From: Tessaracoccus sp. OH4464_COT-324
GTDB taxonomy: Bacteria; Actinomycetota; Actinomycetes; Propionibacteriales; Propionibacteriaceae
Direction of reading: 5' to 3'
NCBI RefSeq assembly: GCF_003932855.1
Contig: NZ_RQYZ01000001.1
Span: forward strand, 186,001-250,000
Length of the DNA: 64,000 nucleotides
Shown: positions 1 through 10,848 of the stretch, piece by piece
Numbering within the stretch: the stretch's first letter is position 1
Layout: each line of letters starts with the position of its first letter
Made by a program: the position numbers and the translations under genes
The notes under the pieces: model-generated
Database searches by the model: none
What the model saw: the letters and a program-made list of their open reading frames with translations, nothing else
What the model was told of the DNA's origin: nothing

Positions 1-1077
1 AATGAGAACAAGGAAGCCGAGCAAATCGGGGCGCAGCAGCAGCTGCCGCAAACAGTCGCCGAGGCGTCGCAGCTGTTGGGCAGGGCTATCAGCCAGGTGC
101 AGCGCGTCATCGTCGGGCAGGAGCACATGGTGCAGCAACTGATGGTGTCGCTCCTGGCCAAGGGGCACTGTTTGCTCGAGGGCGTGCCGGGGGTGGCTAA
201 GACGCTGGCCGTGCGCAGCTTCTCGGATGTGGTCGGCGGTGAGTTCGCCCGCGTCCAGTTCACCCCGGACCTAGTACCATCCGACATCGTGGGCACACGG
301 ATTTACTCCGCTAAGTCTGAGACCTTCGAGGTAGAACTAGGCCCGGTTTTCGTCAACTTCGTTCTTGCCGACGAGATCAACCGTGCCCCGGCGAAAGTGC
401 AGTCGGCGATGCTGGAGCTGATGGCCGAAAAGCAGGTGTCGTTGGCGGGCAGGACCTACCCAGCGCCCAACCCCTTCATCGTTATTGCGACGCAGAACCC
501 GGTTGAATCCGAGGGTGTCTATCCTCTGCCCGAGGCGCAGCGCGACCGTTTCCTGCTGAAAGTCGACGTGCCCTACCCGCGTGGCAACGAGGAACTGGAG
601 ATCCTTCGCCGGATGTCGGTGACGCCGCCGAAAGCTCACCGAGTGCTCAACCCGGAGTTGATCCGGCATCTGCAGCAGATGGCGGGCAACGTCTACGTAC
701 ACAACCTGGTCGCCGAGTACATCGTGCGCCTCGTGCTGGCCACCCGGGAGCCTGCGGACTTCGGCATGGCTGATCTGGGGGACGTGATCCAGATCGGATG
801 CTCACCGCGCGCCACGCTGGGCCTGGTGGCGGCGTCGCGGGCGCTCGCGCTCATCAACGGCAGGGACTACGTGCTACCCACCGACGTGCAGGCAGTTGCG
901 CGCGACGTGATGGCGCACCGTCTGGTGTTGGGTTTTGACGCGCTGGCGGACAACATCAATCCGGTGGACGTGATCGAGCGGGTGGTCGCCATGGTACCTG
1001 CCCCCACCCCGGTCTGGAATCAGAACACCCGAGCTGAAGCACTCAAGCAGCATGCGCACGAGCCGGGGCGCGGCTGA
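1..1077 (+). CDS. MoxR-family AAA+ ATPase (5' end outside window)
   Basis: MoxR-type AAA+ ATPase, expected to act as a chaperone-like remodelling factor together with the DUF58 and VWA proteins encoded next. The frame is open back to base 1, so the start lies upstream of the window; an internal TTG at 76 is only a fallback. Seen in the sequence: Walker A GVPGVAKT, Walker B-like LADEINRAP, and the sensor region ATQNPVESEG followed by PEAQRDRFLLK, all diagnostic of MoxR. The C-terminal lid helices follow. The stop is two bases before the GTG of the DUF58 gene, so the two are surely cotranscribed. Family assignment is secure; the substrate is unknown. Confidence 0.93.
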   Translation, partial: NENKEAEQIGAQQQLPQTVAEASQLLGRAISQVQRVIVGQEHMVQQLMVSLLAKGHCLLEGVPGVAKTLAVRSFSDVVGGEFARVQFTPDLVPSDIVGTRIYSAKSETFEVELGPVFVNFVLADEINRAPAKVQSAMLELMAEKQVSLAGRTYPAPNPFIVIATQNPVESEGVYPLPEAQRDRFLLKVDVPYPRGNEELEILRRMSVTPPKAHRVLNPELIRHLQQMAGNVYVHNLVAEYIVRLVLATREPADFGMADLGDVIQIGCSPRATLGLVAASRALALINGRDYVLPTDVQAVARDVMAHRLVLGFDALADNINPVDVIERVVAMVPAPTPVWNQNTRAEALKQHAHEPGRG

Positions 1078-1079
1078 TC

Positions 1080-2117
1080 GTGGTTTCCTTCGAGCCAGCA
1101 GATACCCTGGGCGCGGCCGAGTCGGTTCTTCGCCCGCCCAGCGGCCCGACGCTGCCACTCAGCCGCTTGGCGCCCGAGGCTGCGCTCAGGCGCCTTGAGT
1201 TGACGGTGGTTCGTCGGCTTGAGGGGTTCCTGCAAGGCGATCACCTTGGGCTGCTGCCCGGTCCGGGCACGGACACGAACGACGCGCGTGTCTACCAGCC
1301 AGGGCAGGACGATGTCCGAATGATCGACTGGGCGGTCACCGCCCGCACGGGGACCCCTCACGTGCGCGACACGATTGCTGATCGGGAGCTGGAAATCTGG
1401 GCGCTGCTCGACCTGACGCCGTCGATGAACTGGGGAACCGCGGGCATCACCAAGCGCGATCTGGGCATCGCTGCGATCGCGACCATCGGCTTTCTCAGCC
1501 AGAAGATGGGCGACCGCTTTGGCGGGCTCCTGATGCGCCCCGACGGCGTGACCCGCCGCCCGGCGCGCAGCGGACGGATGGCGCTGTACGGTCTGCTCCG
1601 TACGATGCTGGAGGAGCCGATCGTCGAGGACGTCTCCTCAGCCAAGTTCGAGCTGGGTGACGGCATTGAGCAGTTGTCGCGCATGCAACGCAGAAGAGGC
1701 ATGCGGGTTGTGGTCAGCGATTTCCTGACCCCGGGTGAGGCCGTCGTTGATGCGAACTCGCCGCCGCCTTGGGAACGGGCATTGCGCAGGCTCGGCGTGC
1801 GGAATCAGGTGCTCTGTGTGGAAGTGCTTGACGCCGCGGAACTGGACTTCCCCGACGTGGGAGAACTGCTGATCCGCGACCCGGAGACGGACTTCGCCCG
1901 CTACATTAACACCTCTGATCCCGCTGCCCGCCAGCGCATGAACGCGGCAACTAGAGCGCAGCGCGAACGGGTGGCCGCAGCTATCCGACGTGCGGGCGCC
2001 GGCCACATCCGGCTCCGCACCGACTCCGACTGGGTGGCCGACATCGCCCGCTTCGTCTTGAACTACCGGCGCACCGCGGCCACCCTGCATCAGCCGCCCC
2101 AGGGGGTGAGCAAGTAG
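1080..2117 (+). CDS. DUF58 domain protein
   Basis: DUF58 protein of 345 residues, the usual partner of MoxR ATPases. The hallmark DUF58 segment is visible (PGQDDVRMIDWAVTAR near residues 75-90), followed by a degenerate VWA-like metal site, DLTPSMNWG. It has no clear membrane segment, so it is probably cytoplasmic or peripheral. It starts with GTG just after the MoxR stop, and its stop overlaps the GTG of the next gene by one base, so translation is coupled. Its cellular role is not established; by context it belongs to a MoxR/VWA module thought to act in envelope or stress functions. Confidence 0.9.
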   Translation: MVSFEPADTLGAAESVLRPPSGPTLPLSRLAPEAALRRLELTVVRRLEGFLQGDHLGLLPGPGTDTNDARVYQPGQDDVRMIDWAVTARTGTPHVRDTIADRELEIWALLDLTPSMNWGTAGITKRDLGIAAIATIGFLSQKMGDRFGGLLMRPDGVTRRPARSGRMALYGLLRTMLEEPIVEDVSSAKFELGDGIEQLSRMQRRRGMRVVVSDFLTPGEAVVDANSPPPWERALRRLGVRNQVLCVEVLDAAELDFPDVGELLIRDPETDFARYINTSDPAARQRMNAATRAQRERVAAAIRRAGAGHIRLRTDSDWVADIARFVLNYRRTAATLHQPPQGVSK

Positions 2118-3079
2118 TGATGTCGTGGTTTCCAGAGTTCGAGTCACCCGATCGGCTGTGGGCCCTGCTGCTCATTCCGGTCTTCATCGTCGTATATCTG
2201 ATCTTCCTGCGGATGAAGAAGCGCTTCTCGATGAGGTTCACCAACACCGGCCTGCTGAAGCGGGTGGCCCGAAGCCAACGCCGGTGGACGCGCCACGTCG
2301 CGGTGGCTCTGTCCCTGAGTTCCTTGGCGGTTCTGACGCTGGCCTGGGCGGAGCCACTCGGCGTAGACAAGGTGCGCCGTGAGCGGGCCACGATCATACT
2401 GATGATCGATGTTTCCCAGTCAATGCAGGCCACCGACGTGGCCCCCAGCCGCCTGGAAGCAGCGAAGCAGGAGGCCCGGCGTTATGTTGAGTCACTGCCT
2501 GAAGGCTACAACGTCGCCTTGATCGAGCTGAGCGGCTCGCCGAATCTTCGGATGCCGCCATCCGTGGACCGGGGCGTGGTGCTGCGGGCCATTGACGCGT
2601 TGACCCTGAGCGACGGCACCGCAATCGGGGATGCGATTGCGGTTGCCCTGGATGCGCTCCGGCTGGCCCCCGACGCGGATGGGGATAAGGGGGTTCCGGC
2701 GCTGGCGGTCATTCTGTCCGACGGAGCAAATACCGACGGGGCGGACCCCCTGGCCGCGGCCGATCAGGCCAAGGACATCCTGCCGATTTACTCGATCGCC
2801 TACGGTACGGAGAACGGTTACGTGGACATTGACGGTAAGCGGGAGCCGGTGCCGCCGGACTACGATCTGCTGGAGCAGATCGCCCAGCGCACCAAGGGGA
2901 AGAGCGTCAGCGCGGACAGCGCTCAGGCCCTGCGCGACGCCTACCAGGAGTTGGACAGCGCATACGCTTACGAGGATGTGAAGAAACCAATCACCGGGCA
3001 ATACGTGCTTGTGGCACTAGCTTTCGCGATCCTGGCGGCGGTCGGCGCGGTCCTGATGGCTTCGAGGTGGCCGCGATGA
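2117..3079 (+). CDS. VWA domain membrane protein (BatA-like), copy 1
   Basis: von Willebrand factor A protein of 320 residues. The N-terminal part has two hydrophobic segments (around residues 14-30 and 62-80), then a VWA domain with an intact MIDAS motif (DVSQS in MIDVSQSMQATD) and LSDGANTDG, then a C-terminal membrane segment ending at the basic tail SRWPR. This topology is that of BatA-like proteins. GTG at 2117 is followed directly by ATG at 2120, and either may be used. The next gene encodes a close paralogue in the same order of parts, suggesting tandem duplication. Confidence 0.88.
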   Translation: MMSWFPEFESPDRLWALLLIPVFIVVYLIFLRMKKRFSMRFTNTGLLKRVARSQRRWTRHVAVALSLSSLAVLTLAWAEPLGVDKVRRERATIILMIDVSQSMQATDVAPSRLEAAKQEARRYVESLPEGYNVALIELSGSPNLRMPPSVDRGVVLRAIDALTLSDGTAIGDAIAVALDALRLAPDADGDKGVPALAVILSDGANTDGADPLAAADQAKDILPIYSIAYGTENGYVDIDGKREPVPPDYDLLEQIAQRTKGKSVSADSAQALRDAYQELDSAYAYEDVKKPITGQYVLVALAFAILAAVGAVLMASRWPR

Positions 3080-4032
3080 TCGAACTTGTTTTGGACTTCC
3101 AATATCCGGATAGGCTCTGGGCGCTGCTGGCCTTGCCCCTCGTCGCGCTGCTCTATCTGATGCTGTCCGGGCGGACGCCGCCTCGACCGAGAAACCGCCT
3201 GTCGAGGGTCCTGCCGCAGCAGGCGGCTTGGAAACGGCACCTCGCGGTTCTCATGTCGTTGTCTAGCCTGGCAATGCTGGTGGTCGCCTGGGCCATCCCC
3301 AGTGGTTACGGTAGGCAGCCGCGGGAGCGGGCCACCGTCGTGCTGACGATTGATGTTTCGTGGTCGATGGAGGCCGAAGACGTGGAGCCCAACAGGTTCG
3401 CGGCAGCCAAGGACTCGGCTTCGGCGTTCATCCGTTCCCTGCCGCGCGGCTTCAACGTCGCCCTGGTGGCCTTCGCCGGGACCGCCCAACTCGTGGTTCC
3501 GCCAACCACCGACCACAACGCGGTGGAGCGGGCGGTCAACTCTCTGGAGTTGGCCCCCTCCACCGCAATCGGGGAGGGAATCCACACCTCGCTGAACGCG
3601 CTTGCTCTGGTTCCGCCGGATCCCGCCCACCCGGACGAAGTTGCCCCAGCGGTGATCGTTCTGCTCTCCGATGGCGCGACAAACCTCGGCCGGGATTCCA
3701 TCAACGCGGCCACGCACTCGGCGGAACTCGGGGTGCCGATCTACACCATCGCCTACGGCACGGAGGACGGTGTCGTGATCGACAAAGAGGGACGCACCCA
3801 GCGGGTCCCGGTGGATCATTACGAGTTGCGCGAAGTGGCAAAGAAATCCGGCGGCAAGAAGTTTGCCGCGGAAAGCGCCAGCGAACTCAAGGAGACCTAC
3901 GAGGCAATCAGCCAATCGGTGGGTTACGAAGATGTCCTGGTGGAGATCACGGATCAGTACGCAGGCTACGCCCTTGTTTTTGCCGTGTTGGCGGCGCTCG
4001 GCGTCATTTCCCTGGGCGCAAGATGGCCGTAG
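3076..4032 (+). CDS. VWA domain membrane protein (BatA-like), copy 2
   Basis: Second VWA protein with the same layout as the preceding gene: N-terminal membrane segments, MIDAS motif DVSWS (TIDVSWSMEAED), LSDGATNLG, the shared segment YTIAYGTEDG, and a C-terminal membrane helix ending GARWP. The ATG at 3076 overlaps the previous stop as ATGA and has GAGG about 8 bases upstream, so I prefer it to the in-frame GTG at 3067. Divergence from copy 1 is considerable, so the duplication is not recent. It probably works with its neighbour, possibly as a heteromer. Confidence 0.88.
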   Translation: MIELVLDFQYPDRLWALLALPLVALLYLMLSGRTPPRPRNRLSRVLPQQAAWKRHLAVLMSLSSLAMLVVAWAIPSGYGRQPRERATVVLTIDVSWSMEAEDVEPNRFAAAKDSASAFIRSLPRGFNVALVAFAGTAQLVVPPTTDHNAVERAVNSLELAPSTAIGEGIHTSLNALALVPPDPAHPDEVAPAVIVLLSDGATNLGRDSINAATHSAELGVPIYTIAYGTEDGVVIDKEGRTQRVPVDHYELREVAKKSGGKKFAAESASELKETYEAISQSVGYEDVLVEITDQYAGYALVFAVLAALGVISLGARWP

Positions 4033-4775
4033 CGGAGCACCTGGCGGAGGTCCAACGACGGATCGACCTGGCCGCTGAAGAGGCGGGTAGGTCGAGTTCC
4101 GAGATTCGGCTGATGCCGGTCACCAAATTCCATCCCGTTGAGCGAATGATTGAGTGCGCCGAGGCCGGTTACGGCTACTTCGGAGAGAACCGTCCACAGG
4201 AGCTATTCGCGAAGCGGCAACTGCTGCCCGACGCCCAACTCGTCATGATCGGGAATGTGCAGCGCAACAAGGCCAAGCTGATTGCCGAAGCGGCCAGCGA
4301 GCTGCATTCGCTGGACTCGCTGGCCCTGGCTGAGACGTTGCAGCGTCGGCTGGACGCGCTCGGTAGGCGGCTTCCGGTGCTGATCCAGGTGAACACCTCC
4401 GGCGAGGCACAGAAGTCTGGCGTGGCGCCGGAGAACCTGCTGGATTTTGTTGCGCACCTCCGCCCATTCGATGCGCTGGAGCTTCGGGGACTGATGACGA
4501 TAGCGGTGGCCTCACCAGACGGGGAACTGGTTTCCCGGTGTTTCAGCCGTCTGGGCGAGTGTCAAAGGCGGTTGCGGCACGCCGCGAGCGAACACGACTG
4601 GCGGGAGTTGTCCATGGGCATGTCGGGCGACTTCGAACTGGCGATCGGCCAAGGGGCGACGATAGTGCGCGTCGGCACCGCGATCTTCGGTGCGCGAGGA
4701 GGTGGGGGCCACGGGACGGCCGAGGCCCCCACGCTCAGAGGTTTTCGATCGGGAGACGAGGGATGTCCTCGCTGA
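4023..4775 (+). CDS. YggS/PROSC-family PLP homeostasis protein
   Basis: YggS (PLPBP) family, a pyridoxal-phosphate-binding protein that buffers cellular PLP and has no known catalytic activity of its own. The PLP lysine lies in LMPVTKFHP (K35), followed by FGENRPQEL, IGNVQRNK (usually IGxLQxNK), LIQVNTSGEAQKSG, ELRGLMTI and SMGMSGDFELAI. The 250-residue length is typical. The ATG at 4023 lies 10 bases inside the end of the second VWA gene. The C-terminal 14 codons overlap the convergent S9 peptidase gene, and the last roughly 25 residues look non-conserved. In many actinobacteria this family sits by ftsZ/sepF; here it closes a MoxR-VWA operon. Confidence 0.9.
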   Translation: MAVAEHLAEVQRRIDLAAEEAGRSSSEIRLMPVTKFHPVERMIECAEAGYGYFGENRPQELFAKRQLLPDAQLVMIGNVQRNKAKLIAEAASELHSLDSLALAETLQRRLDALGRRLPVLIQVNTSGEAQKSGVAPENLLDFVAHLRPFDALELRGLMTIAVASPDGELVSRCFSRLGECQRRLRHAASEHDWRELSMGMSGDFELAIGQGATIVRVGTAIFGARGGGGHGTAEAPTLRGFRSGDEGCPR

Positions 4776-6549
4776 GCGGGAGCCCGAACACCTGCTCCAG
4801 GAAAGACAGCTCGGCTGCCAGGGCCATCCCACGGGCGTGCATGGTGCGGAAACCGTGGGCTTCCTCCTCGAATGTCACGAGAGCCAAGGGCTTGCCGGTG
4901 GAGCGCACGGCTTCAGCCATCTTGTAGGCCTGGCCCGGGGGCACCACCTTGTCCTTGAGCCCCTGCAGGATCAGCATGGGGGTCTTCAGCTTGTCCAGGT
5001 GGTGGATGGGGGAGCGCTCCCGGTACACGTCGGCAGCCTCAGGCCACGGCCCAACCAGCGAGAACGGGTAGCGCGACTCGAACTTGTGGGTGTCCTTGAC
5101 GAGCATCTCCAGGTCGCCAACGCCGTAGCGGGAAAGGCCCGCGCCGAACACGTCCGTGGTGGTCAGCGCGCGCAGCGTCGTGTATCCGCCGGCGCTGCCG
5201 CCGGCGATGGCTACGCGGTCGGGGTCGATCAGCCCGGATTGGGCCAAGTCATCGACCACGTTGACCACATCCTCCACCTCCGCGACGCCCCACAGACCCT
5301 TGAGCGCGTCGCGGTAGGCGCGGCCGAAGCCGGTGGAGCCACGGTAGTTGACGTCGGCGATAGCGAAACCGCGGGAGAGCCAGAACTGGAACTCCTCGTT
5401 GTAGGATGCGGTGGCCTGCGAGGTCGGACCGCCGTGCGTCTTGACGATCACCGGCGGGTTCTCCACTCCCCTCGGGGAGTAGAACCAGTAGTGGACCTGC
5501 CCTGCGTGTCGGGCGACTGGCTTGGCCACCAGCGGGGAGGCGTCGCCGCCGGCAATGATCTCGGTCTCGCCGGTGGGGCAGATGGAGATGAGCGAGGACG
5601 GGCGGTCCGCCCAGGAGGCGATCACGTACAGCCGATCGGCGTAGGTAGCCACAGAGTCGATCCACACCGTTCCGGGAAGCGGGTAGGTGACGCCACCAGT
5701 TGAGGGCTGCCAGAGCGCGAGTCGCCCGTAGCCGTCGGAGATGTCGATGGTTGCCACCAGATCGGAGCCCACGGCGCAGGCGGCCGGTCGGTCGAGCACC
5801 CAGACTGGGGTGTCGCAATCGCGCGGCAGGGCGAACGTCGAGCGCCCGCTCTCGTCGACGACGTGCCAGTTCCAGTAGAGCGTCTCGTCGGTGGTGTAGG
5901 CCAACGTGTCGGGAGCCAGCCACATCGGGTGCTGTGCGCTTACCCCGTCGGCGGCAAACACGCAGTGTGGGTTCTCGGGGTCATCGAGGCTGGCCTTCCA
6001 AATGGACGAGGTGTCCCAGCCCATGTTGGGATGGTCCCATTGCTGCCAAGCGACGACCCGGTCGCGCACGCGCGGCCCGGCGTAGAAGTCAGCGCCGCTG
6101 GCCACGACACTGCCCAGCGAAACCTGGTCGAGCGGCAGCGCCACCACTTCCGTGCGGGGTTCGGAGCTGGCCTCGTGATCCTCGCGAACCGCGACGACGA
6201 CACCGTCGGAGAGCTGAACGTGTAGGCCGCCGTAGAAGTATCGAGTTTGCTCGGGGGTCAGCGCACGACAGCCGGAGGAATCGAGAATGAATACCTGGTT
6301 GCTGCGGTCATCGTTGAAGACCACGGTGTCGTGCTCCGCGTCGTAGGCTCCTCCACCATACTCCATGACACGAGTGCGAACGGACGCTTCGGGCGTCAAA
6401 TCGACGGTCTGTCCGTCGCTAAATCGGCGCACAGTGTTGCGCCCATCCTGGTTCGCAATGCTGGCCAGCCAATACACGCCAGACGAAGTCGCGCGCACCT
6501 GAGAGATGGTGTCGCGACGCTTGATTACGAATTCGAGCGGCAAGGTCAT
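4735..6549 (-). CDS. S9-family prolyl oligopeptidase-type peptidase
   Basis: Serine peptidase of family S9 (acylaminoacyl peptidase / dipeptidyl peptidase type), 604 residues. Residues 1 to about 350 form the beta-propeller, and the rest is an alpha/beta hydrolase with nucleophile S452 in GGSAGGYTT, D533 in GLKDKVVPP and H565 in EEEAHGFR. There is no signal peptide, so it is expected to be cytosolic and to degrade short peptides. The ATG at 6549 is clear. Its 3' end overlaps the convergent YggS gene by 41 bases. The exact substrate class cannot be told from sequence. Confidence 0.93.
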   Translation of the reverse strand: MTLPLEFVIKRRDTISQVRATSSGVYWLASIANQDGRNTVRRFSDGQTVDLTPEASVRTRVMEYGGGAYDAEHDTVVFNDDRSNQVFILDSSGCRALTPEQTRYFYGGLHVQLSDGVVVAVREDHEASSEPRTEVVALPLDQVSLGSVVASGADFYAGPRVRDRVVAWQQWDHPNMGWDTSSIWKASLDDPENPHCVFAADGVSAQHPMWLAPDTLAYTTDETLYWNWHVVDESGRSTFALPRDCDTPVWVLDRPAACAVGSDLVATIDISDGYGRLALWQPSTGGVTYPLPGTVWIDSVATYADRLYVIASWADRPSSLISICPTGETEIIAGGDASPLVAKPVARHAGQVHYWFYSPRGVENPPVIVKTHGGPTSQATASYNEEFQFWLSRGFAIADVNYRGSTGFGRAYRDALKGLWGVAEVEDVVNVVDDLAQSGLIDPDRVAIAGGSAGGYTTLRALTTTDVFGAGLSRYGVGDLEMLVKDTHKFESRYPFSLVGPWPEAADVYRERSPIHHLDKLKTPMLILQGLKDKVVPPGQAYKMAEAVRSTGKPLALVTFEEEAHGFRTMHARGMALAAELSFLEQVFGLPLSEDIPRLPIENL

Positions 6550-6715
6550 GAACCCTTCTTAGGCCCCGATTCCGGCTTAGTCAACACGTGGCCGGGGTTT
6601 CGTCAGCAATTCGCTTAGGGCTGCGCTTGAAGCGAACCGACCAACTGGGGCAAGATGGGGGCCTAGCTCCTAGTGCTGAAGGCAGGGGAAGGCCGTCAGT
6701 CAGCTAGGAGGACAA

Positions 6716-7210
6716 GTGAGTTTTGCAGGCCAGGAAGCGCGAGGGGTCGTGTTCGTCCACTCGACGCCCGCAGCGCTCTGCCCACACATCGAGTGGGCCG
6801 TGCAGCGCGTTGTGCACTCAAGGCCCGCCATACGGTGGGTGGAGCAGCCCTACGAGTGTGCAATGCTGTGCTGCGACTGGTCCTGGGTTGGCCCGGTGGG
6901 GACGGGCGCTCGGCTCGCGAGCGAACTGGCGGCGATGGAGCGCATCCGTTTTGAGGTCACTGAGGAGCCTTCCCGGCGTGGGGAAGGGCAGCGTCACATG
7001 TTCACGCCGAGGTTGGGGCCCTTCAGCGCAACGACAGGCCTGCACGGGGATATCGTGCTCACCGAGCACGTGCTGCGGGCCGCGGCAGCCGCAGGCGAAC
7101 TCCCTCATCGGCTCGACGAACTGTTGGGTGGCCCTTGGGACGAGGAGTTGGAGCCCTACCGCTCGGGCGAAACCCCCCAACCGACGAGGAGGCTCTACCT
7201 GGTGGGGTGA
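6716..7210 (+). CDS. DUF3145 family protein
   Basis: Conserved actinobacterial protein of unknown function, 164 residues. Recognised from HSTPAALCPHIEWA near the N terminus, LCCDWSWVGPVGTGA, MFTPRLGPFSA and LDELLGGPWDEELEPYR. The GTG start at 6716 has a strong AGGAGG at 6705-6710. No membrane segment is seen. It is a single-gene unit divergent from the S9 peptidase and convergent with the fab operon; DUF3145 genes are often found beside fatty-acid or pyruvate metabolism genes in actinobacteria, which fits here, but no function can be claimed. Confidence 0.9.
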   Translation: MSFAGQEARGVVFVHSTPAALCPHIEWAVQRVVHSRPAIRWVEQPYECAMLCCDWSWVGPVGTGARLASELAAMERIRFEVTEEPSRRGEGQRHMFTPRLGPFSATTGLHGDIVLTEHVLRAAAAAGELPHRLDELLGGPWDEELEPYRSGETPQPTRRLYLVG

Positions 7211-7233
7211 TCCCGCCGGGGGCACAGGCTGCC

Positions 7234-7272
7234 GCTCTGGTCAGCCGAAGCGGGTCCTCGGTCAACCAGAGC
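7234..7272. terminator. possible hairpin between convergent DUF3145 and fabF
   Basis: An 8-bp stem (GCTCTGGT at 7234-7241 paired with ACCAGAGC at 7265-7272) encloses a 23-base loop between two converging genes. The loop is long and there is no T tract, so its activity as a terminator is uncertain. Confidence 0.35.
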
Positions 7273-7307
7273 AGCAGGCCGGATCCTGAGAGTGCTGGAC
7301 GCAGACG

Positions 7308-8549
<1,242 letters not shown>

Positions 8550-8614
8550 CCCTCAGCTCCTGAACAGTTGGACGGGTCGGGTGGTGGGGCGGAATCCGCC
8601 CCACCCAGGTGGAA

Positions 8615-8860
8615 TCAGGCCTGGGCCCGCTCGACGTAAGCGACGGCGTCGCCGACGGTTTTCAGGCTCTTGGAGTCCTCGTCCGGGATCTCGATGCCGA
8701 AGCGCTCCTCGCAGCCGTAGATGACCTCTACCATGCTGAGGGAGTCGACGCCCAGGTCCTCGATGAACGACTTGTCGAGCTGGACGTCCTCGACCGCGAC
8801 TCCGGCAACGTCATTGACGATTTCTGCGATGGCGCTACGGATCTCTTCAGTGCTAGCCAT
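8615..8860 (-). CDS. acpP: acyl carrier protein
   Basis: Acyl carrier protein of 81 residues. The 4'-phosphopantetheine attachment serine is S40 in EDLGVDSLSMVEV. It is strongly acidic and helical, as expected. It carries the growing chain between FabD, FabH and FabF, whose genes flank it. The ATG at 8860 has GGAAA upstream. It is encoded 22 bases downstream of fabH and 65 bases upstream of fabF in the same operon. Confidence 0.97.
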   Translation of the reverse strand: MASTEEIRSAIAEIVNDVAGVAVEDVQLDKSFIEDLGVDSLSMVEVIYGCEERFGIEIPDEDSKSLKTVGDAVAYVERAQA

Positions 8861-8882
8861 GGTGTTTCCTTTCGTTTGTTAT

Positions 8883-9860
8883 TCAGGGCAAGGTGATGAC
8901 TTGGCCGGAAAAAACCAAGCCAGCACCGAAACCGATGATCAAAGCGGTCTGCCCGCTCGTGGCCTGCCCTGACTCAAGCAAGGCTTCAATTGCCAGCGGA
9001 ATGGAGGCCGCTGACGTGTTCCCCATGGTGCGGATGTCGCGGGCCACGACGACACCCTCGGGGAGCTTTAGGTGGCGAAGCATCGAATCGGTGATGCGGT
9101 TGTTCGCCTGGTGGGGGATGAAAACGTCCAGCTCATCCGGTGCGATCCCTGCTCGTTGGAGGGCCTCCGCGGCTTTCTGTGCGATTACCGTCGTCGCCCA
9201 CTTGAAGACCTTGGGACCTTCCATACGAATGTGCGGGTGCTCCTCGGCCTCGCGCCAGTCGTCAATGCTGATGACATCGTGCGCGTTCGAGTCCGAGCCC
9301 CACACAGTGGGCCCGACCCCGGGGGTCGGACTCGGACCGACGACCGCGGCGCCTGCGCCATCACCGAACAGGAAGGCGGTACTACGATCGGACATGTCCA
9401 TGTATTCGCTGAGAACTTCCGAGCCGATGATCAGCACGTGTTCCGCGTTGCCCGCACGGATGAGGGAGTCGGCGAGGGAGAGCGCGTAGGAGAATCCGGC
9501 GCAGGCGGCCGAGATATCGAAGGCAGCCGCGGTGGGCATGCCCAGCTCTGCTGCCAAAAAGTTGGCCATCGAGGGTGTGTTTTTGTAGTGGGACACGGTG
9601 GAGACGATCACGGTGTCGATCTGCTCCGGGGCCACGCGTGAACGTTCTATCGCCTTGCGGGCGGCCTCCACGGCCAACGTGAGGGCGGATTCGCCCTCGC
9701 CGGCCCAGCGCCTCTCGGTGATCCCGGTGCGCTGCTCGATCCACTCGGGCGTGGAGTCGATCAAGGTGCACATCTCTTCGTTCGTGACCACACGGCTGGC
9801 CCGCGCGCCGCCCACACCCAGGATCCTGCTGTAGCGGTCCGTTTTGTTCACGTTGATCAT
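8883..9860 (-). CDS. fabH: beta-ketoacyl-ACP synthase III (FabH)
   Basis: Initiating condensing enzyme, joining an acyl-CoA primer to malonyl-ACP. The triad is complete: C120 in [11 protein letters not shown]250 in IPHQANNRI and N281 in [11 protein letters not shown]. The motif GTGAG is replaced by [12 protein letters not shown] at the C terminus, normal for the family. Length 325. In actinobacteria FabH primer choice sets straight versus branched chains; this cannot be read reliably from sequence. The gene is 8 bases downstream of fabD. Confidence 0.96.
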   Translation of the reverse strand: MINVNKTDRYSRILGVGGARASRVVTNEEMCTLIDSTPEWIEQRTGITERRWAGEGESALTLAVEAARKAIERSRVAPEQIDTVIVSTVSHYKNTPSMANFLAAELGMPTAAAFDISAACAGFSYALSLADSLIRAGNAEHVLIIGSEVLSEYMDMSDRSTAFLFGDGAGAAVVGPSPTPGVGPTVWGSDSNAHDVISIDDWREAEEHPHIRMEGPKVFKWATTVIAQKAAEALQRAGIAPDELDVFIPHQANNRITDSMLRHLKLPEGVVVARDIRTMGNTSAASIPLAIEALLESGQATSGQTALIIGFGAGLVFSGQVITLP

Positions 9861-9868
9861 GGGGCTCC

Positions 9869-10783
9869 TCAGCGGTTGCGATGCGCGGCGGCGAAGGCGC
9901 GCGCGTCGTCGAGTTGGTCTGGGGTGTTCAAGTTGAACAGCTCAACGCCCGGCAGGTTGCGCTTGGCAATGCCGGTCAGCGTTCCGGCTGGGGTCAGCTC
10001 CAGCAGGCCGGTAACCCCCAGCTCTGCGAGAGTATCCATGCAGAGGTCCCACCGAACGGGGTGGGCCACCTGACCGACCAGCCGCTCCAGGGCATCCGCG
10101 CCCGTGACGAGTGCGCCGTCGCGATTGGACAGCAGGCGAGTGTCGGTCTCACACGCGACGACCTGCTGCGCGGCCTGCTGCAACTCCGACACCGCGGGCT
10201 TCATGTGCACGGTGTGAAACGCACCGGCGACGCTCAGCGGGAACAGCCGGGCTCGACGTGGCGGATCCGCGGCGAATGCCGCCAGTTCCTCGACGGTACC
10301 GGCCGCGACGATCTGCCCCTTGCCGTTGTTGTTTGCCGGAGTCAAGCCGTGTGCCTGGATGGCAGCCAGCACCTCGCCGGTATCGCCGCCGACGACGGCT
10401 GTCATCGACGTGGGGCGTGCGGCGGAGGCAGCCGCCATCGCACGTCCCCGAACGGTCACGAGACGAGCGGCGTCGTCGACGCCGAAGACGCCCGCCAGGG
10501 CAGCCGCGGCGAGCTCGCCAACTGAGTGGCCCGCGTACACGTCGGCCTGCTCGCCGAGGGCGTGCGCGCTAGCGAGGGCAGCGGCGACGAGCAACGGCTG
10601 GGCGATCGCAGTGTCCCGGATGGTCTCGTCGTCGGCTTCGGTCCCGTAGGCGGCAAGATCAATTCCCGCTGCGGCGCTGAATGACTCCAGGGTCTCGGCG
10701 AAGGCGGGTAGTTCGAGCCAGGGGGTCAGGAACCCGGATTTCTGGGCGCCCTGTCCGGGCGCGACAATAGCGAACACAGTCAT
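9869..10783 (-). CDS. fabD: malonyl-CoA:ACP transacylase (FabD)
   Basis: Transfers malonyl from CoA to ACP, loading the type II synthase. The N-terminal APGQGAQ motif, nucleophile S87 in [10 protein letters not shown], and H190 in GAFHTVHM are present. Length 304 is usual. First structural gene of the fab operon, 137 bases downstream of the regulator gene; a 19-bp palindrome lies about 50 bases upstream of its ATG and may be an operator. Confidence 0.95.
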   Translation of the reverse strand: MTVFAIVAPGQGAQKSGFLTPWLELPAFAETLESFSAAAGIDLAAYGTEADDETIRDTAIAQPLLVAAALASAHALGEQADVYAGHSVGELAAAALAGVFGVDDAARLVTVRGRAMAAASAARPTSMTAVVGGDTGEVLAAIQAHGLTPANNNGKGQIVAAGTVEELAAFAADPPRRARLFPLSVAGAFHTVHMKPAVSELQQAAQQVVACETDTRLLSNRDGALVTGADALERLVGQVAHPVRWDLCMDTLAELGVTGLLELTPAGTLTGIAKRNLPGVELFNLNTPDQLDDARAFAAAHRNR

Positions 10784-10829
10784 AACTCTGCCTTACCCGG
10801 AGCTTTCCGCCCGACTCCGAGAGGCACGA

Positions 10830-10848
10830 AAAACGATCGATCCGTTTT
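10830..10848. promoter_or_regulatory. 19-bp palindrome upstream of fabD, candidate operator
   Basis: AAAACG and CGTTTT flank a 7-base centre (ATCGATC), forming an imperfect palindrome in the gap between the PucR-type regulator gene and fabD. Palindromes in this position are natural candidates for the product of the adjacent regulator. That it is a binding site is inference only. Confidence 0.35.

Noticed and set aside
3360-4022. N-terminal extension of the YggS frame into the second VWA gene
   Set aside because: The sequence before MAVAEH is out-of-frame VWA coding DNA and unlike YggS; start placed at 4023.
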